The notes under the pieces were generated by a model that worked only from the letters and a program-made list of their open reading frames with translations, ran no database searches and was not told where the DNA came from. Made by a program: the position numbers and the translations under genes. Shown in pieces: positions 45,789-57,986 of a stretch of DNA of 64,000 nt (positions within the stretch are counted from its first letter, which is position 1; each line of letters opens with the position of its first letter). The stretch covers positions 752,616 to 816,615 of the forward strand of contig JXTB01000122.1 of the NCBI GenBank assembly GCA_002914805.1, written 5' to 3'. Origin of the DNA: Parasponia andersonii (taxonomy: Eukaryota > Streptophyta > Magnoliopsida > Rosales > Cannabaceae).

Positions 45789-46167
45789 ATCTCCACCTTG
45801 ACGAGTTAGCAGGTCCCACCCAAATTTCCCCAATTCCCATATCCTCTATCCATTACAGCAACGCCACTTTATGCGTCGAAAGGCGCCATCAAATTTGCAG
45901 GATGTTGATCAAGTCCAAATAATGATTAAACTTGATCGATATCACCACCTTGGTCATCATATCCGAAGGATTCTCAGCAGTCCTAATCTTCTGAAGTAGA
46001 ATCTTTCCTTCATCAATAATTTCTTACACAAAGTGATGTCAGACATCAATATGCTTCGTACGTACATGGTATACTAGATTATTCGCTAAGTGAATGGCAC
46101 TCTGACTATCAGAATAAATATAGACATGCTCCTGAACAACTCCTAGCTCTTTCAGTAATCATTGTAA

Positions 46168-47396
46168 CTAAATAACTTCCTTCACAGCCTCTGTAACTGC
46201 CATGTACTCTGCCTCTGTAATAGACAAAGCAACTGTAGACTGTAAAGTAGACTTCCAACTGATTGGTGCTCTTGCAAATGTGAATACATATCTAGTAGTT
46301 GATCGATATTTATTCAAATCAATAGCATAATCGGAATCAACATAACCAACTACACAATGACCAAGTCTATCATCCCTCTCAAAAACCAAACCAATATTTG
46401 CAGTCTTCAATAAGTACCATAGAATCCATTTCACAGCTTGCTAATGATCTTTACCCGGATCATGCCTAAACCTGCTCACAACTCCAACTACATGTGAAAT
46501 ATCGGGTCTCGTACATACCATCGCATATGTCAAGCTACCAACCGCATTTGAATACGGAACTTGTGACATGCACTCTCGCTCTGTATCTGTACTCGGGGAC
46601 AAAGACGCACTAAGATTGAAATGAGGAGCAAGCGGCATACTAATAGGTTTTGATTGTTCAGTCATACCAAAACACTGTAATACTTTCTTCAGATATTGCT
46701 TCTGAATCAAACTAATCTTGTCTCTCCCTCTATCTCTACTAATCTCCATGCCGAGAATCTTCTTTGCTTCACCGAGATCCTTCATCTCAAACTATTGATT
46801 CAACTGAGTCTTCGACTTCTTAATTTCTTCTTGACTCCTCGAAGCTATCAACATATCATCAACATACAAGAGTAGATAAATGAAAGACCCACCTTGTAGC
46901 CTGCAAAAATACACACAACTATCAAACTCGCTTCTTCTGTACTTCTGACCCATCATAAACCGATCAAATTGCTTATACCACTGCCTTGGTGATTGTTTCA
47001 GCCCATAAAGCAATCTTTTCAGTTTACAAACCCAATTTTCTTTTTTTTTTTAGCAACCTTGAATCCTTCTAGCTGAGAAATATAGATTTCCTCTTCCAAA
47101 TCACCATGTAGAAATGTAGTTTTCACATCCAATTGAACTAGTTCAAGATCCAACTGTGCTACCAAGGCTAACAAAATTCTAATGGAGGAATGTTTAACAA
47201 CTGGAAAAAATACTTTATTATAATCAATTCCCTCCAACTGAGCGTAGCCTTTCACTACCAATCTTGCCTTGAAGTGAACATCATTCTTATCAAGAAATTC
47301 TTCTTTTTTTGCATATACCCATTTGCACCTAATTGCCTTCTTATTCTTCGGTAGTTGAGTTAGCTCCCAAGTTTCATTTTTGCAAAGAGATTGCAT
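46168..47396 (-). pseudogene. Copia reverse transcriptase and RNase H
   Basis: RT begins MQSLCKNETWEL and shows KWVYAKKEE, KARLVVKGYAQLEGIDY, VQLDVKTTFLHGDLEEEIY and the catalytic LLYVDDMLIA (about 46,850). It continues with GEAKKILGMEI and ends at RPDISHVVGVVSRF. RNase H follows (46,168-46,434) with GYVDSDYA and the catalytic Glu in TEAEYMA. Stops or shifts lie at about 47,016, 46,788 and 46,438, so the frame is in four pieces. It is inactive. Confidence 0.9.
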
Positions 47397-47420
47397 TTCT
47401 TTCTCTATTACTTTCTTCCA

Positions 47421-48846
47421 CTATTTATTTTCTGAACTTTTAACTGTATCTTTATACGTGGAAGGAACATCATCATCTACAATGGGAAGTGCATAGGCCA
47501 CCATATCAACAAATCGAGCACGTTTACAAATTTTACGTCTTGGTCTATTATGTGTAATTGATTCTTGCTGATGTTGAGGCTTTTGGGTCGGAACCTCTTC
47601 TTCATCTTCAGTGTCCTCCTCTGCCAATGGAGTGTCATCACTATTTTCAACAATATTAGCTGGGACTACTGTTGTCATTTCCTCAAACTCCACCTACTGC
47701 CGACTAGGCTCCACCTGCTGTGTAATACTAATGGTCTTCTCTTGGTCTTTTGTTACCTTCTTCAACATGGCAAACTTATCAAAAATAACATCTCTGCTAA
47801 ATAAAATCTTCCTCAAACTTAGACATCAAAGTCGGTATCCCTTTACACTTGAGCTGATGCCTATAAATAATGCTTTCTTGGCTCTCGGATCCAATTTAGA
47901 TTCTTTCACATGATAATATGTAGTGGAACCAAAGACATATAAAGAATCATAATCACTAGCAGGTTTTCAAGACCATATCTCAAGAGGAGTTTTGCCTCCA
48001 ATTGCAGTCGATGGTAAACGATTAATGAGATGACATGCATACGTAATTGCCTCAGCCCAAAAAATTTTGCCCAACCTAGCATTGGACAATATACACCGAA
48101 CCTTCTCTAGCAAGGTCTGATTCATGCGTTCTGTCACCCCATTCTATTATGGTGTTTTTCTGATTGTAAAGTGGCACACAATACTTTCAGACTGGCAAAC
48201 TCCCAAAAATGGATCACTTCTATATTCTCCACCGTTGTCTGATCGAAGTCGTTTGATCTTTCTACCCGTCCGAGTCTAAATCATCTTTTTCCATTTAAGG
48301 AAAACTTCAAGCACGTCATCCTTATTCTTCATTACATACACCCAAACTCTTCTGGAAATAGTGCATACCTCCCAAAGATGCTGTCTTGGTAGGTCCCCAC
48401 ACATCTGAATGAACATAATCCAGAATACCCTCAGTATTGTGAATTGTTGAGTCGAACTTCACTCTTGTCTATTTCTCAGAATACAGTATTTACAAAAGTC
48501 CAACTTGCAGGGCTTTGCTCCTTTCAGTAAGCCTTGCTTCACCAAACTAAAGAAAGCATTTTCTCAAACGCATATGCCATAACCTGGTAATTTCTGAAGC
48601 TTTATCATCTTCAGAAACTGCAGCAACTGATCCAATAACTGTACTACCATTGTAGTAATACAAGTCATTTCTTCTTGTACCTTTCATCACCACCAAAGTG
48701 CCTGAAGTGACTTTTAGAATTTCATCTCGTATAGTCATAGCGAAACCTTTGGATTCTAAAGCTCCCAAAAAGATGAGATTTTTCTTCAATTTCGGTACAT
48801 ACCGAACATCTGTCAGAGCTCTAGTTAATCGATCATGATTTTTCAA
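47421..48846 (-). pseudogene. Copia protease end and integrase, heavily decayed
   Basis: The stretch 48,547-48,846 has DVRYVPKLKKNLIFLGALESKGF and LWHMRL, the segment between protease and integrase. Core integrase pieces are readable between 47,700 and 48,540 in several frames, with many stops. The stretch 47,421-47,693 is the acidic, Gln/Pro-containing spacer before RT that ends in VADIV-type sequence. No intact catalytic triad can be read. Confidence 0.75.
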
Positions 48847-48981
48847 TCGAATTGATCCTACCCCAGCTGTTTTACATGATTCATCATTTCCTATGTAAAC
48901 AACTCCACCATTTAGCTCTTCAAAGTTGAAGAACTACTCCTTTTGAGGACACATATGGTAAGTGCAATCCGAATCTAAAAT

Positions 48982-49854
48982 CTACTCATCATGCTGAGAT
49001 ATCATCAGTTGATTAATTAGAGCAAAATCTGACTCATCATCTTCAACTTTAGCTATATATGCATCACAAGTAGCTTTGCCCTTGCCTTTATTCTGTAACT
49101 TCAGATAATCTTTCTTCCAATGTCTTTTCTCATGACAAAAGGCACATTCATCCTTACCGGGTCTTCCCTTCGAATAAGATCTACCCCTTTTCTCCTGCTT
49201 ACGGCTTTGATTACGTCCTCTGGCTGTAAGTACTTCTACTAGCACGTCCATATTCTCCTTCTGATATTTCTTCCGAATCTCATGATTGTACAATGCAGTA
49301 CTCACTTCATCAAAGGATAATTTTTCCTTCCTATAAAGCAACGTAATACAGAGATGATCTAACTCATCAGGAATGGATCCAATCAGTAACATTGCATTAT
49401 CCTTATCTTTGAAGGTTTCATCCAAATTCAACAAATATGCAATCAATTGATTGAAAGTATAAATGTGGTCACCGATAATCATACCAGACTTCAACTGGAG
49501 GCAGAAAAGTCTCTTCTTCAAGTATAGCTGGTTCTCATTGCTCTTCTTCATGTACTTATTCTTGATTGCCTTCCACAGCTTACTTGCAGAAGTCTCCCTT
49601 ATGAATGGATACTTCTATTCTCTACAAAGATATGAGCAGATCGTACCACAAGCTTGACGATTGATCCTCTCCCATTCATTATCATCCATCTTCTCTGATT
49701 GCATCTCCTCTAGAGCAATATCATGATCTTGTTGACATAAACCATCCAATACCTCGTACTGCCACAAGCCGAAGTTATTTCGGCTATCAAATTTCTTCAC
49801 ATCGATTTTTGCACTACTCACCGTTTTTGTCTTTGCCGACGTTGACAAAGATTC
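48982..49854 (-). pseudogene. Copia gag
   Basis: The probable start is MSESLSTSAK (about 49,854). Gag core: DVKKFDSRNNFGLW, one stop near 49,615, then KSNENQLYLKKRLFCLQLKSG and LDETFKDKDNAMLLIGSIPDE. A zinc knuckle, CAFCHEKRHWKKDY, has its last Cys changed to Tyr. The protease motif just downstream reads LDSDCTYHM, with the Gly of DSG changed to Asp. Both changes remove essential residues. Confidence 0.85.
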
Positions 49855-49891
49855 TGACATTTCTGCTAACAAAGCCTAGGGCGAACCTGCT

Positions 49892-49903
49892 GCTCTGATA
49901 CCA
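49892..49903 (-). other. Primer-binding site of the copia element
   Basis: Minus sense TGGTATCAGAGC, an exact match to the initiator tRNA-Met complement, two bases from the 5' LTR. Confidence 0.9.
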
Positions 49904-49905
49904 CT

Positions 49906-50369
49906 TGTTGTGCAGTAGAAGCACAACTACTCCAAATGCTTATATTTAATATTAAGATAATATTAAATATAAACTACTAACTAGCTATTGAAATTAACAA
50001 AAGCAGAAAATGCGCAGAAAATACTAAATGCAAAAATAAAGGAGAACACAAAATTTAGCGAGGTTCGACAAATCACCTACATCCTCGGGGTATTGTTGAC
50101 CACTTTACTAACTTCAAAAAGAGGAAATACAAAATCTGGACTATAATGCAAAAACCCAGAAATAAATGGGAAAAAAGGGTAAAAACAAAATTATGGAGAT
50201 CCTTAGGAATAAAGGTCCTCACCAATAAGGAAACTAATTTTGGGATGATTAAAAACTAATTGCGGAAGGCTTTATTTATAGCCAACTATAGACCCCAAAT
50301 ATTCATACACAAGTGATGTGGGACAAAGTACAAAATAATTACAAAAACTAATAAGCCAAAATTCTAACA
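49906..50369 (-). repeat. 5' LTR of the copia element
   Basis: 464 bp, TGTTGTGCAG to ATTCTAACA, matching 45,416-45,788. It keeps a segment with a perfect 12-bp inverted repeat (49,942-49,953 and 49,959-49,970) that is deleted in the other LTR. Confidence 0.88.
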
Positions 50370-50807
50370 AGGTTATGGTACAGAAAGTTCAATGATGAAG
50401 CAACAACACCAACATCTCTAAAAACTCATCTTATTTCACACCAATAGGTCCGACATAATATTGATGAGCCTCTCCCTGAATATCACTAATGGCTCTAGTG
50501 AGATTCCTTAATATTGTGTCTAGAGCAACAGGATTTGGATCGATCCTCGAAGATGAGAAATAAGGCCAAGCAAATATTTGGACTTGATCTTTTCTGTGAG
50601 TTTCAGTTGGACATTGTCATGGTGGAAGGGAGCAAAGGAAAATGCATTGGGTGTAAAAGAATCTTTACTATGCCTGGAGAGTATGGTTGGGATTTTGAAG
50701 ATGCTGCAGGGAGGCGGCATGACCATATTACCAAACATCTTTCTTTGCAAGTTACTTACCAATGACTCAACATCAATAACTTCATGATCTCCTCCAGCAT
50801 CCACCAT

Positions 50808-51353
50808 TTTATTGTATTTTGGTAACCTTCCTTCCATTGAGAAAATAAGAAAAAAAGAAAAAGCTAAGCATGAGATTATGTAGAACCATCATGCTATATG
50901 TTGATCTCTAATGCTACGGAATTTTATGAAGTTTGTTGCTTTGACAAAGTGAAAAAACAGAAACAAGAAACTGCAAGAGAAAACGTATCAAAGTATCAAA
51001 TCCTGATTTGGAATATGCATGAAAAGTCATACCAGAAATGGCAACTGTCTTACCTGGGACAGGGCTTTTTTGTGGATTAGTACTTCGCTTCTACTAGAAT
51101 ATATATACTGATACAATCATATTGGTCTTGTTCCCTTTATATGAATTAGGCGTATAATGTGTTTCAATTTGTTAAACCGTATAATAAAGAGAATAAAGAC
51201 CAACTTCAACAAACTTCATAGAAGATGCTTATTCTTATATGCAGTTGTGCTTTGGTAACAAAGAGCACAAAGTTTCAGTTCTGGAGAAAATTTACGTTAC
51301 TTCATTTGGGTGTAATCTTTACACTAATTAGTAGATTTATAAGATACCCTTTG
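50808..51353. promoter_or_regulatory. Upstream region of DUF247 gene 5 with conserved core block
   Basis: Minus sense: AGTATATATATTCTAGTAGAAGCGAAGTA (TATA at 51,099-51,108), then GTATGA at 51,032-51,027, then a T-rich tract and AAGGAAG before the ATG. This matches the upstream blocks of genes 2 and 4. The Tekay element is inserted at 51,354, about 250 bp upstream of the TATA. Confidence 0.5.
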
Positions 51354-53542
51354 TGTCACGATCCAAAACCCGGGCCAATGACAGAAGGGGAATTTCACAA
51401 AGATGGGAAATTACTTGATTTATTTGAAAAGTGAGGAAAAGTTTTAGTTTTTATAAGACGATCTATTTAAATAAATTAATCAGAATTTCATCCCGTGAAC
51501 CACTCCCACAGTTCGTATACACCATTAAACATAAACTGAATAATAATTAAAAATCAGAAGTCAAATATAAGTCCAAGTATCACCACCATCCACAACAAAG
51601 GTCAAATACCAGAATGGCATACATAAGTTCGCAGACAAAATAGAAAGCAGTAATCTTGGTTCAATGCTAACACAAAACCCAAATAGTCCAAAGACTACGA
51701 CAACAAACTCCTAGTATTACCAAGAGACGAACTACAATCTAGATGACCTCTTACTCCTCTTGATCACCAAGATCACACTGGACACTACCTGAGGAGGAAG
51801 GTAGAGGGGTGAGCATAAAATGGTCAGTACGAAAAATAATTAGCTCGATCGAAAACATTTTAGTGATAGAGAATTTCTGCATGGTTAGTTTAGTCCAAAC
51901 CATCCATATATCTATATAATCCAAACCGGAAATCCATATATATATAAAAAGCAGTATAATCAAAACCATTCAATTCATATGCACATGACACAAATCAACT
52001 CATACCCATGAGCTCACATCCTCTCATCTGTGGAAACTTAGGATGATGGTACTAAGTGTACCTAGCAGCTTACCTGATACCTAAGCCCATATCCAGAGGG
52101 GATACCCATGTGTCGCCTACCAAACCTGGAGGGGCAACCGAATTGCCTACGCCTGCCAAATGGGAGGTAATCAGAAGTCACAAGACCTCGTGCGAGTTTA
52201 CAGACTTTCACCGACAGTGGGGCATGCAGTGCCACACTGTAGACCCACGATGCTAACACGGTGCTCATGTATGATCCTATGATGCGTGCAATACAGAACT
52301 AAAGTATGAAAATAATCGTGCTCTGGTTTTTCAGTAAAATCCGCATACTAGGTTTTTATAGAAAAACGGGCAGCATAACGGCCATATTTGTAATATACCC
52401 AAAATAACCTGCACTCAGAAAATTCCCAGAGTAATACAGTATATATCTCATACAACTAATTCCCATCACAGATATTCGAGAAACCAAAAATCACATTTGT
52501 TCTCATATGTTGCAGAAAATAAGTTTTATTCGAAAATGATATAAAACATAGGTAATTGAATCCTTATCTCGCTCGAATAGCAATACCACGCTATTGAATC
52601 CTGAAGGTGTCGTTGACTATCGCCTGGAGGGTCGAGAACCAATTCCAAGCTCTCGATCGTCCTCCTGCGAAAAGCCAACTTCTCACCGGAGCTTCAATTT
52701 CACAAACAGACCTCTTCACTGAATTCTTAGCACTCAAAATAGCTAGGTTAGACATATAACTTATCCAATTCAGGTCCGGGCCCACACCGGACCGGTGACA
52801 CGCAAAACGAGGCAAATCTCAACCGTTCGATCTCGATTTTGGTGCCGATCACCAAACAACATAATATTTATATATATATATATATATCAAATTTCTCCAT
52901 TTTTCGACTACATTCCAAAAATGAACTCAAAAATACAGTCCAGCGGCCAGATCAAAAACAACAACTACAAATTCGAAATACCCAAAAATGACAACTTTCA
53001 ATCTGAGCAAAATGGGGTTGAGATATATATACCTTGATGATCCTTACGACGAGACGAATCCAACGGGATCAGTTGGGGGTCGAATGGTGGCCAGAATCGT
53101 CGACGGCGGCCAAAAATCCGATTCAGCCTCTTGGAGATTTTCCGGCGTTGCAGGCGACAGCGGCGACTGGGGATGGATAGCGCGGCTTTGCTGTTGCACG
53201 GGGAAGCTTCGCCGGTCAGTGGCGCGGGCGGACGACGGCGGCAGCGGTGGCTCCTGCGATGGTCTGGCATCAATGGCGGAGAGATACCCGAGAGAGAGAA
53301 AGAGATCTTTGGGGAAGAGAGAGAAATGAGTGAACGGACCACTGGCCTGTTTTGAATGGGGCTGTGCAATTTTTGAAAAATTACACATAAATCTCCAAAT
53401 TTCAAATCTCTATCAATCTAGTCCCCTAAAAATTGCAATTTAGTTCTTCTGCACAAAACTTTTGCAAATTAATCCTCCCAATATTATATTCAAAAAATTG
53501 GTAAAATGTCTAAATTACCCTCGAAAATTCCGGTTTTTTACA
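51354..53542 (-). repeat. 3' LTR of the Tekay-like element
   Basis: Plus sense TGTCACGATCC to GGTTTTTTACA; a direct repeat of 57,987-60,161. A GC-rich CGGCG segment (about 53,090-53,300) near the minus-sense 5' side opens short frames on both strands in each copy. These are not called as genes. Confidence 0.92.
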
Positions 53543-53555
53543 TTCTGCCCTCCTT
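53543..53555 (-). other. Polypurine tract of the Tekay-like element
   Basis: The minus strand reads AAGGAGGGCAGAA, directly before the 3' LTR start TGTAAAAAACC. Confidence 0.7.
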
Positions 53556-53639
53556 ATAAGAATTTCGTTCCGAAATTCAAAATACAAGTGAAGGTTTACA
53601 TCACAATACAACTTCTAACTGAAAGTTAAACAAATGAGG

Positions 53640-56620
53640 GTACTTCTCGTACATCTCCGTCTCGAGTTCCCAAGTAACCTCGTCTTCCTTGTGATGTTCC
53701 CAAAGCACCTCGACAAGTTGGATCTCTCTGTTGCGAAGCACCTTCAACTCTCTAGTTAACAAACGAACATGCTACTCTTCATAGGACACATCTTCTTGGA
53801 TCGATACATGCACATACTGAACAACATGAGATGGCTCTAGCATGTACTTCTTCAACATCGACACGTGAAACACATTATGCACATGACCCAACTGTGCAGG
53901 TAGATTCAAGCGATACACCACTGGTCCAATCCTCTCAGTGATCTCAAAGGGACCAATATACCTTGGAGCAAGCTTACCCTTAACTCCAAATCTTGTAACA
54001 TCTCGACTTGGAGTCACTTTCAAGAATACGGAATCACCAGTATCGAACTCTACCTCACACCTCTTCGAGTCAATATAACTCTTCTGGCGACTCTAAATCT
54101 CTTTGAGTCTCTCTTGGATATCCTTGATCTTCTCAGTAGTCTTTTCAATTAGTTCAGGTCCAAGAGTAACACGCTCTTTAGGTTCTGCCCAACACAAAGG
54201 CAATCTACACGGCCTCCCATATAATACCTCATATGGAGCCATACCCACACTGGTCTGGTAACTGTTATTATAAGCAAATTCCNNNNNNNNNNNNNNNNNN
54301 NNNNNNNNNNNNNNNNNNNNNNNNNNNNNNNNNNNNNNNNNNNNNNNNNNNNNNNNNNNNNNNNNNNNNNNNNNNNNNNNNNNNNNNNNNNNNNGAATTG
54401 GCAATGGCTGAAGTAATCCAGCTGGCCTCTGGTGTTCAGCCTTGACTTGCTGACAAGTCAAACACTTAGCCACAAAGGTAGCTACATCCTTTTTCATTCC
54501 TTTCTACCAATACTACCACTTCAAGTCCCGGTATATCTTAGTACTACCAAGATGTACTGCGAACCTTGATTTGAAAGCCTCTGTTAAAATGGTTTCTCGA
54601 AGATTAAGGTCATTAGCTATAGCCAACTTCCCACTGTCTTGCCACTGACTCTGCTGGAAAGTCTGGAAAAGAGATGATGAAATCATAATATTGCTCAGGC
54701 AAGCAAACCCTTCATTCTCAAAGTACTGCAAGTTGTAATCACCAACGGCAACTGAGTTCTTCCAGTCTTCAAACACCAGTACAGCTAGTGCACCATGAGG
54801 CTTCCTACTCAGTACATCGGTTACAACATTGGCCTTACCCGGATGATACTGTAGGTCGAAGTCATAATCTTCCATATACTCAACCCATCTTCGTTGTCTC
54901 AAGTTCAAATCCTTCTGAGTAAAGAGATACTTCAAACTCTTATGATCGGAGAATATGTTGAACTTCACACCATACAAGTAACATCGCCAAATCTTCAAGG
55001 CAAAGATCACTGCAACAAGTTCCAGATCATGGGTGGGATAGTTCCTTTCATGTGGCTTCAACTGATGAGAAGCATAAGCTATAACTCGACCATTCTGCAT
55101 CAAGACACATCCCAAACTCATCTTTGAAGCATCGGTATATACCACATAAGGCTCGTTACTGTCAAGAATAGTAAGAACTGGTGCTGTGGTTAAAATTTAC
55201 TTCAACCTGACAAAAGCATCTTCACTTTCGTGATCCCAAACAAACTTGACGTCCTTCCTTGTTAACTTCATCAAAGGCTAATCAATTCTCGAGAAATCTT
55301 ACACAAAACGACGGTAGTAGCCTACCAAACTAAGGAAACTACGTACCTCCGTCTTATTTCTCGGTCCTTCCCACTTCAGAACTAGCTTCGATCTTAGCGG
55401 GATCGACTGAAATACCTCTGTGAGAAATCACATGGCCCAAGAACTTCACTTCTGACATCCAAAAGTCACACTTCGATTTCTTAGCGTATAACCAATGATC
55501 TCTCAAGGTCTTGATTACTATCCCCAGGTGTTTGGTATGCTCTTCTCGAGTCTTGGAATACACCAGGATGTCATCGATGAATACAACCACAAAACGATCC
55601 AAAAACAGCTTGAAGATCCGATTCATGAGATCCATAAAAGCTATGGGAGCATTCGTCAAATCAAATGGCATCACTAGAAACTCAAAGTGACCATATCGAG
55701 TTTTGAATGATGTCTTAGGTATATCATCCTCCCTTATCTTTAACTGATAATAACCAGATCTCAAATCAATCTTGGAGAAGAATCTTGAACCACCGAGTTG
55801 ATCAAATAACTCATCTATCCTTGGCAAAGTATACTTGTTCTTCACTGTCAACTGGTTCAACTTCTAGTAATCCACACAAAGTCTCAACAAACTATCAGCT
55901 TTCTTCGCAAATAAAATAGGAGCACCCCAAGGAGAAGTGCTATTGTGAATAAAGCCCTTGGAAAGCAGATCATCCAACTGTTCTCTTAATTCTTCCATCT
56001 CAACAGGTGCCATACGATAAGTTGGAATAGAAACTGGCTGAGCTCCAGGAACTAGTTCAATACAGAACTCGATCTCCCTATCAGGTGGTAACCCTGGTAA
56101 GTCTTCAGGAAATACCTCCAAATACTCACACACCACCGGAATCCATAGGTCTTGATCGTCTGTCCTCACCTCGCCATCCATGGTAAACAAGTTCCCATAA
56201 CACTCAAGTTTCTTTCTTCCACTTAAGCACGCTTTCAAAATAGGATTAAGCTTCAACGGACTCATTCTAGCCTGATAGACAATAGGATGTCCATTACTTG
56301 GAAAAAGAGTCACTCGCTTCACACGACAGTCCACAATGGCTCGATACTTCAACAATCAATCTATACCGAGTATCACGTCATACTATCCCATCGGCAACAC
56401 AATCAAATCGGCAAGAAGCTTCCTATCACCAACCATAACCCGACAAGACTTACACACACTAGACACATCAACCATTCCTCCCAAAGGTGTACCCAACGAC
56501 AATACATAATCCAAATCAGAAAATTCCAACCCCAATAGTTAAGCAAATAATAAGGATATGAATGAATGGGATACACCAGTATCAAACAAAACATGTGCCC
56601 AAGAGTGTGAAAGAAGGATC
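53640..56620 (-). pseudogene. Tekay-like pol: protease, RT, RNase H, integrase, chromodomain
   Basis: Protease: VLFDTGVSHSFIS (about 56,575) and [47 protein letters not shown], and catalytic [11 protein letters not shown] (about 55,560). RNase [35 protein letters not shown] and DVLSRKPHG. Integrase: [21 protein letters not shown], then the N gap, then EFAYNNSYQTSVGMAPYEVLYGR. C-terminus: KLAPRYIGPFEITERIG, HNVFHVSMLKKY, and a chromodomain end (EVLWEHHKEDEVTWELE) after a stop at about 53,772. Stops also lie near 54,512, 55,350 and 55,862. The frame is otherwise well kept, so the insertion is younger than the Reina-like one. It is inactive as it stands. Confidence 0.9.
54283..54394. other. Assembly gap (112 N)
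   Basis: A run of N inside the integrase core of the Tekay-like element. In this family about 135-140 residues separate the flanking motifs (LLQPLPI and EFAYNNSY), more than 112 bases can hold. The gap size is therefore probably a placeholder, or a deletion is also present. Confidence 0.9.
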
Positions 56621-56689
56621 ATACCGTCAACAACACCTCGACCAGTGCGATCCTGAGTGTCGTCTGCCCCAGTAAAAGCATAAGCTTGG

Positions 56690-57752
56690 CCAGTCACTTT
56701 CTTTTCCCTTTATTGCCTCTTCCCTGGCCAGGACGGCTACTGCTGGATCCTAGACCACTACTGCCAAATCCATGCCCACCCTGATTCCCTGAGGCCTGAG
56801 GAGTCAGAAAACTTTGAGTAAAACCCTGAGGGTGGTACTGATGCTGATAAGGCTGTAGGGAAGTAAAAGCCTACGAAGCACCCTATGACTGTTGCAAACT
56901 TGCTTAAGTGTTTTGATAAGAAACAGAACCTGACTAGCTCCTCTGCGGTCCTCCCTGAGAAAGAGGAGATTTCTGCAGACGGTTGGGACACTCTTTCTTC
57001 CGATGACCCAGCTAGCCACAAACGAAATATCCTCCGTAGGGACTAACTCTGCCATCCCCTGAAGAACCACTGCTGTTCGAGCTCCCACTGCTCCGAGTAT
57101 CCTAGGCTGACCACTACCCCTGGTTCCTTCTAGTGGTTTTCCTGTCATTACCTCTCCGCTGGTTCCTCATGGAATCCAAACTTTCTTCGATGGCCTTTGC
57201 CCCCTAGGTAGCCACTGCAATCTCAGGAAGAGTATGGAAAGTCTGGGTACCAATCCTATTGAAAATATTCCGATTCAGACGACTCTTGAACTTGGCAACT
57301 CGGTACTTCTCACTAGTACCCGGTTCAAGAGCAACACTTGCCAACTCAGTGAACTTTATCAGGTACTCATTCACTGTTCTGTTACCTTAGATCAACGTCT
57401 CAAACTGGTTCACAACTTCATCATGTTGATCCTCATTGGCATACTAGGCCTTGAAAATCCATTCAAAGTCTTCCTAAGTCAAGCCCACTACATCTTGTAT
57501 CTGTTCCACTACTTCCCACAAACGAATGGCACTCCCTGTCAAATGGGAAATAGCAAACACAGCCTAAAACTCAACCGGAGTACCAAGGGCCCAAAAATGC
57601 CTCTCCATCTCACACAACCAAGCAATTTCCATGAGAGCTTCTGGTCTACCATCAAACTGCCCTGCCTGGACACGCATGAACCGTTGGAGATGATTAGCCT
57701 GATCCAATTGACATTCCCTTGGAGTAGAAGGCTGATAGTTTGGATTGCTCAT
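56690..57752 (-). pseudogene. Tekay-like gag
   Basis: Start region MSNPNYQPSTPRECQLDQANHLQRFMRVQAGQFDGRPEALMEIAWLCEMERHF, followed by stops and by readable pieces with FAISHLTGSAIRLWEVV, EYLIKFTELASVAL and EKYRVAKFKSRLN. The zinc knuckle (about 56,985-57,035) reads VCG, stop, LGHRKKECP. Numerous stops (for example at 57,564, 57,450 and 57,390) show decay; gag is more damaged than pol. Confidence 0.8.
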
Positions 57753-57966
57753 CTAGATGAATGCCTGCTGCATTACATCGATTAGATGAGTGAAATCCGG
57801 ACGAGGAGGTTCAGCACCTGGCTGGTGCCTCAGAACTCTTCTAGGAGGTATCCTTACAAGTCTGAAACAATATGCCAAACTGTGAATGCGATAATGATGA
57901 ATGCTTGTCATAAAAATCAACTTCAATCTAGTTTAATGGTGATACGTCCGAGCTGTTAAACTCAAA

Positions 57967-57978
57967 GCTCTGATACCA
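57967..57978 (-). other. Primer-binding site of the Tekay-like element
   Basis: Minus sense TGGTATCAGAGC. It is separated from the 5' LTR by 8 nt, a longer spacer than in the other two elements. Confidence 0.88.
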
Positions 57979-57986
57979 AAAATTTC

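Larger units (their letters stand above)
45416..50369 (-). mobile_element. Complete but decayed Ty1/copia retrotransposon
   Basis: A 4,954-bp element with TG...CA LTRs (45,416-45,788 and 49,906-50,369), target duplication AGGTC (45,411-45,415)/AGGTT (50,370-50,374), and an initiator-Met primer site at 49,892-49,903. The inner order on the minus strand is gag, protease, integrase, RT, RNase H. It resembles the general plant copia pattern; the lineage was not determined. Stops in every domain make it non-autonomous. Confidence 0.92.
44649..50807 (-). pseudogene. DUF247 gene 5, split by a copia element
   Basis: The N-terminal part (50,370-50,807) starts MVDAGGDHEVIDVESL and has CSIFKIPTILSRHSKDSF and PNAFSFAPFHH. 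The C-terminal part (44,649-45,415) has SGIKFRKF, SLEHCCPNYEP and a remnant of the final helix before the stop at 44,649. The parts are separated by 45,416-50,369. The insertion lies in the HDLILLENQIPW region, with target duplication AGGTC/AGGTT. Further damage: an extra G near 44,985 shifts the frame after CCPNYEP, a small deletion lies near 45,320, and other stops occur. It is the closest relative of genes 2 and 4 and is non-functional. Confidence 0.9.

Noticed and set aside
52988-53405. Arg/Ser-rich open frames in the Tekay LTR, repeated at 59,548-60,017
   Set aside because: Present on both strands of a GC-rich LTR segment in both copies; frames differ between the LTRs, so they are not conserved as protein.
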